NCBI GenBank assembly: GCA_003971905.1
Contig: RSEE01000030.1
Location: 506,001-570,000 of the forward strand
Direction: 5' to 3'
DNA length: 64,000 nt
DNA from: Moniliella sp. 'wahieum'
Lineage: Eukaryota > Basidiomycota > Moniliellomycetes > Moniliellales > Moniliellaceae
Positions within the stretch are counted from its first letter, which is position 1. The number at the start of each line of letters is the position of its first letter. Under the pieces are notes generated by a model. The model searched no databases. It was not told where the DNA came from and worked only from the letters and a program-made list of their open reading frames with translations. The translations under genes and the position numbers were made by a program. This document shows positions 59,401-64,000 of the stretch, piece after piece.

Positions 59401-60426
59401 GGGACTGCAGGACCCTTCCACGGGCCCAGGTGCCGTGGTGGGGGCACTGGCATATGCCGCGCAGGAGAATCCGGACAAAGTGGGTGGTCTGTTCCTCCAT
59501 CCACGACACTACTACGGCACAATGTTGGAGATGTGCGAGCGACTATTTGACGGCGAGTTGGACCAGTCCTCGTTTGAGGAGGCAGCACGGTTCATGTTTG
59601 GCATCCAAGCCTACCCGATCTTTACAATGGACAAGCTTATGAGCGGTTTGGTTAAGGCGGTGCGTGGGAAATCCCCTTCGTATTCTCCACCACAACAATC
59701 GCGACAAACTAACATTGCCTTCAGATGCACAACCTAGTCACGGACAAATCTTCCCTTGCGCTCATTGACCAAGCTGGTCCCGCCCATGCTCGAACTCGAG
59801 CGGCGGCGGCGGCTCTGCGCGCTGCACCCCAAAGCGAGCAGGCAACAGTGGAGTGGTACCGCAGCCACATTGATCAACGTATGGCCTCGGAAGAGCTCCT
59901 TGCGACCGATGAGAATCTGTTCCGGATCGTATGGGACCCAACGGCTCACCTGCTCACCCTCCAGCTCTTGGGCCGGGACGAGCTGACTCTGCCGCAAGAA
60001 GCCACGTCGGTGCGCAACAAGTACCTCTACTACCTGGCCGATTCCTCGTGGTATCCAACCGAGGGTCTGCCTCGACCTGCCACTGCGGGCGTCTTAGCCC
60101 GCAACCTTGCGCACGTTGGACACCCCCCCTCTCATCGGCCCGTCACGCTGGAAAACGCAGAATCCAGGGCGCAGGTATTCGATGCGGCGGTCCTCTTCTC
60201 CAGCCTGCATGGCATCCAGGGACATCTCGACCCGCACGCGCTCCGCATTGTCTTTGAGCAAGGTCAGGACGATGTCATGGTTCGCCGCCGCTCCCCAGCC
60301 GAACACGAGGCCAGTCGAAGACGCTTGCACCTGAGTCGGACGCGCAAGGAGGCTCGGTTGATTGCACTTCTGGCGCAACGTATGGATTCTGTCCCTTCCG
60401 GCTCGGGTGCCCGTTCCCATGTCTGA
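56479..60426 (+). CDS. SIN3: SIN3 transcriptional corepressor
   Basis: The scaffold of the Rpd3/Sin3 histone deacetylase complex, acting in the nucleus. The start is placed at ATG 56479, with an intron beginning directly after it (GTGCGT to CCAG at about 56550). PAH1 follows: [20 protein letters not shown], then [21 protein letters not shown] 62-nt intron (57091-57152) precedes PAH2: [20 protein letters not shown], then [12 protein letters not shown] basic linker ([14 protein letters not shown]) leads to a third PAH-like domain at about 57800-58010. The Sin3 HDAC-interaction region is unmistakable: [37 protein letters not shown] and [20 protein letters not shown], then [21 protein letters not shown] last intron (59660-59724, with CTAAC branch site) precedes the C-terminal domain, ending GSGARSHV at 60426. 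About eight frameshifts. The exact N-terminus is uncertain. Confidence 0.92.
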
Positions 60427-60714
60427 CAGTGTTCGACCCCCCTCCTCTTCCTTCGCCCCCTGCTCCCTCTTCCCAGTGGCGTCACACGTCACTGTCTACT
60501 TCGATGGGAGGCCCTTCTGATTTGGTTGACCTTCCCCAAGGGTGGCCCATTTTCGACTCCAAGCTATAGTTGTGTTGTACATGAACCAAAACCCCTATGG
60601 TTGTATCCTAACGAGATGGAACAGATGGGCTGGCATGATTGAATTCAAAAGTCGTAGGTGCTGGGGATGGAAGCATATGCGTAGAATGTACAAAACGGGA
60701 TGGATGCTCACATG

Positions 60715-62396
60715 TCAAAGATGAGGGGGAGCCAAGTCCTTGTTGAGGTAGGAATACAAGTCCGAGGTGAGGAACTCAGAGGGCTTGGGCTTCCGTACCT
60801 GGTCAGAGAGATACTTGCGTGCCAACTCGACCGCCTTGGGATCCAATCCTTTCAACTTGCCCGCTTCCTCTGCAAGCAGCTGGTCAACAAACTCGGGCGT
60901 GACCTTCTTGCCCTCGGCCGTTGTGACACCGTGGTACACCCACGACCACAGCCCTACGCGCGAAATTTCCGCCGTAGCCGCATCCTCCATCATGTAGTTG
61001 ATGGGTACACACCCATTGCCCTTGACCCAGTTGGCGCAGTAGCCCAGCAGCGCCGACACGTTGGCCCGAGCACCGCCCTCGGTCACTTGGCCCGGGACCG
61101 ACGGGTTCAAAAGGTCCTGAGCAGTGACTGTGACCTCTTCGCGACGGACATAGTACTGGTTAGGACCCAGCATGTGCTCATTAAAGATCTCGAGTGCAAT
61201 TGAGACGAGAGCCGGGTGGGCTACCCAGGTACCATCGTGGCCAGCGGTCACTTCACGAAGCTTGTCGGCCCGGACCTTGTTCATGGCAATCTCGTTGGCC
61301 TGTGGGTTGTCCTTGATGGGGATCTGGGCGGCCATACCTCCAATGGCAGCCACGCCGCGCTTGTGGCACGTCTGAATCAGTAGGTTGACGTAGGCTTGCA
61401 TAAAGGGCACCGTCATTGTCACCTCGGCACGGTCGGGCAAGATCTTGTCAGCCTGGAAGCGCTGTCGCTTGATAAATGAAAAGATGTAGTCCCACCGGCC
61501 ACAGTTGAGTCCCGAGCTGTGCTCACGCAACTCGTAGATAATCTCATCCATCTGGAACGCAGCCGTGATGGTCTCGATCAACACAGTGCCACGAATGGTG
61601 CCACGCGGGATGGCGAGGTAGTCCTGGGCGACATTGAAAATGTCATTCCACAGGCGCGCTTCGAGGTGGTGCTCCATCTTGGGAAGGTAAAAGTAGGGTC
61701 CAAATCCAGTGCGGACAAGCTCCTTGGCGTTGTGGAAAAAGTACAGGGCAAAGTCAAAAATCCCGCCCGACACGGACTGACCATCGATCACCACATTGTC
61801 CTCGTTGAGATGCCAGCCGCGGGGACGGACAATCAAAGTGGCTGTCTGACCGGCCGGCTTGAGCTTGTATGCCTTACCGTTGGACGCAGTAAAGTCAATC
61901 TTGCGGAAGATGGCGTCGCGCATGTTGACCTGACCATCGAGGTTGTTACCCCACGTGGGGGAGTTGGAGTCTTCAAAGTCAGCCATGTAGGTGTAGGCCC
62001 CCGAGTTGAGTGCGTTGATCACCATCTTGCGGTCCACAGGACCCGTGATCTCCACCCGCCGGTCGCGCAGACCAGCAGCGGGAGGGGCCGCACGCCAAGT
62101 CGGGTCCTCCCGAATGTACTTGGTCTCTGGCAAGAAGTCAAGAGGCACGCCGGCATCGAGTTGCAGCTGCCGCACCTCGCGCGCCTTGAGCAACTTCTGG
62201 CGTGTTGGCTCAAAGGTGCGGTGGAGGATGGCGAGGAATGAAAGCGCCTCGGGAGTCAGGATCTCCTTGTGCAGACCCTCGACCGGGCCTGAGTGATGAG
62301 CAAGGAGAAGGTGTCAGTCACACGCCTCCCAGGGCGCATTGTTGAAGGCAGGGATGAAAAAGACATACCAAGAACGCGAATGCCGTCGATGGACAT
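60715..62396 (-). CDS. Malate synthase (glyoxylate cycle)
   Basis: Condenses glyoxylate with acetyl-CoA to malate, allowing growth on acetate and fatty acids, usually in peroxisomes or cytosol. The ATG at 62396 starts [10 protein letters not shown]; an 80-nt intron (62289-62368, GTATGT...CAG) splits the glycine codon and leads to [20 protein letters not shown]. Conserved blocks include [20 protein letters not shown] and [16 protein letters not shown], the malate synthase signature [20 protein letters not shown] (with [17 protein letters not shown] after it), [20 protein letters not shown] and [20 protein letters not shown]. The protein is 533 codons and fully in frame, unlike most neighbours. 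It ends in Pro-His-Leu, an atypical variant of the peroxisomal PTS1 tripeptide. Its 3' end faces SIN3 at 288 bases. Confidence 0.97.
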
Positions 62397-63689
62397 GGTG
62401 GCTAAGCTGACAGTGTGGTGTGAGCCTAGAGGGGGTGGGGATAGGAGCTGGGATGAAGATGCTGGATGTGGGGGGGGGGCGGGCTATATATACACCAGTG
62501 GCGGAGGTTGCGTCACCAGCGCATCAGCCTGGGGCGTCTGGCCAACCAGCTGGGGTGGTAGTGGTGTCGCTTTGTGCGGGGGGGCAGGCTGGCGCCGTGC
62601 CTGCCGCATGCGACAACATTTCACTTTTACCCACCGCGATGATCGATGACGCGGACGGAGGTCTAGACGAGCAGCCAACACTGGCCGGGTGCTGCAGGCG
62701 GTTTGTCCGCTACGCCCGAATCCGTTTCCTCCGCCGGAGCGGGGATTTTGAAATGTGCAGCTCCGCTCGGACCAGCCCCGGTCACCCGTGTCACAGATCA
62801 CCGCCGCAGTCAGCGTTGCAGTCACCGAACGCCGTGCAATGCCCAAATACACAGTGGGCCGCGGGTGTGCTCTTGCACTGGCACCAGCCTGCGTAGGCCC
62901 AGCGCCAGTCTGGCGATCGGTTCGGCTCCGCCTCCCGTCTCGGCTCCAGCCTGCTCCCGCCTGCTCCCGCCGCGGCGGCTGGGGGAAGCCGGCGGCTTGG
63001 AGCGCTTAGAAAACCCAAGCGCTTATTAGCGCCGCTGAATTATATTGGCGGCGGATGGGATTGATTAAGATTACCTACTTGTTCATTAGTTGCAATTTAA
63101 AATTTAAAATTTAACCCTTGATCATGTTACGCCATAGTCGTTAATCGATAATCGAGATAATCAGCTTAATCATCATGTTCTCCATCTCGCGTCCATGTCA
63201 CATGTCACGTCCTACTTGCCACACCCGAGCGCGCTTCGGCACGCGTGCAACCGTTGCCCTTTCTGCTAAGGCGTCACACTTAGCGCTTACAGACCGCCGC
63301 GCATCCAATGCTACGCTATGTTGAGTCACCGGGTGGCTCGTGCTTTGGCCAATGTCCCATCAGTTCCTCCTCATGCACCTGGGAGTTCTGTTTTTTCTCT
63401 CCTGTTTTTCTTTGTTCAGCAGCATAGCCCCTGGTGGCGACTCGCTGCTTGATGTTCTTCAGTAGGCGTTGCTGGTTGGCTTAGACCACCACCACCCATC
63501 AGTGCGATTGCATCACCCTCGAGGACCATCTGGACTCCAGGTCTCATCACGCTATTGTATGGACGCCGAAACAGCACTACCGATTCCCAGCGGCTACTAG
63601 AGGACACACCCAACAACACATGCCAAAGGAGGATATTCTTGCAGTATGGAGCTGCTGGTACAGGCAACAGTACAGGCATTGACATCGCC
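62397..63689. other. Malate synthase promoter and histone H4 3' flank
   Basis: Between two minus-strand genes. An AATTTAAAATTTAAAATTTAA array lies at about 63093-63113, an AT-rich stretch at 63040-63180, and a CATGTCACATGTCACG cluster at about 63194-63209. No gene recognised. Confidence 0.55.
62485..62492 (-). promoter_or_regulatory. TATA box of malate synthase gene
   Basis: TATATATA lies 89 bases upstream of the malate synthase ATG, next to a G-rich run on the plus strand. Position and sequence fit a regulated TATA promoter. No carbon-source element was identified with confidence. Confidence 0.6.

Positions 63690-64000
<311 letters not shown>

Overview
This is nuclear DNA from a fungus, most likely a basidiomycete. 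The genes are eukaryotic and single-copy, and are split by short GT-AG introns of about 50-170 nt. Donors are often GTACGT or GTGCGT, and branch sites of CTAAC type are visible in some introns. Two tRNA genes carry introns at the canonical 37/38 position. The gene set (SIN3, SWP1, CAP/Srv2, EFR3, SNF7, PEX14, a hybrid histidine kinase and a FLO8/SOM1-type LisH factor) is fungal. The high GC content and donor style would suit a yeast-like lineage such as Ustilaginomycotina, but I cannot name a genus.

Layout, left to right: a glutamine-rich FLO8/SOM1-like LisH regulator (-); a 6.7 kb divergent intergenic region; an NCS1 purine-cytosine permease (+); tRNA-Arg(ACG); a divergent SLT2-type MAP kinase (-); cyclase-associated protein (+); a secreted glutaminase A-type protein (+); a long repeat-filled spacer; a GAF/histidine kinase/receiver hybrid kinase (+); EFR3 (-); a PP2C phosphatase of the Ptc2/3 type (-); tRNA-Pro(AGG); ESCRT-III SNF7 (-); oligosaccharyltransferase subunit SWP1/ribophorin II (-); a rhomboid protease (+); a hotdog thioesterase (-); PEX14 (+); MET6 (+); SIN3 (+); malate synthase (-); and histone H4 (-), whose start codon is the last three bases of the window.

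The genes are mostly unlinked housekeeping functions. Some themes recur. Signalling and morphogenesis is represented by FLO8-like, MAPK, CAP, hybrid kinase and PP2C. Membrane traffic and protein processing is represented by EFR3, SNF7, SWP1 and rhomboid. Peroxisome and two-carbon metabolism is represented by PEX14 and malate synthase, with a thioesterase nearby.

Two global properties matter to any reader. First, most long conserved genes are interrupted by single-base frameshifts, nearly always at short homopolymers and nearly always deletions. Even histone H4 has one, whereas malate synthase and SNF7 are intact. The simplest explanation is uncorrected sequence error, so the CDS spans given here cover the whole gene across frames. 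Second, the large intergenic regions are full of short iterated palindromic words (AGGCCT, AGATCT, AGTACT, AAGCTT, ACATGT, ATGCAT, ACTAGT, ACCGGT/GGTTACC, ACGCGT), recurring as clusters in many separate spacers. I found no mobile element, CRISPR array or virus. The most unusual coding feature is the SLT2-like MAPK, which has lost the TEY activation motif and carries a long activation-loop insertion.
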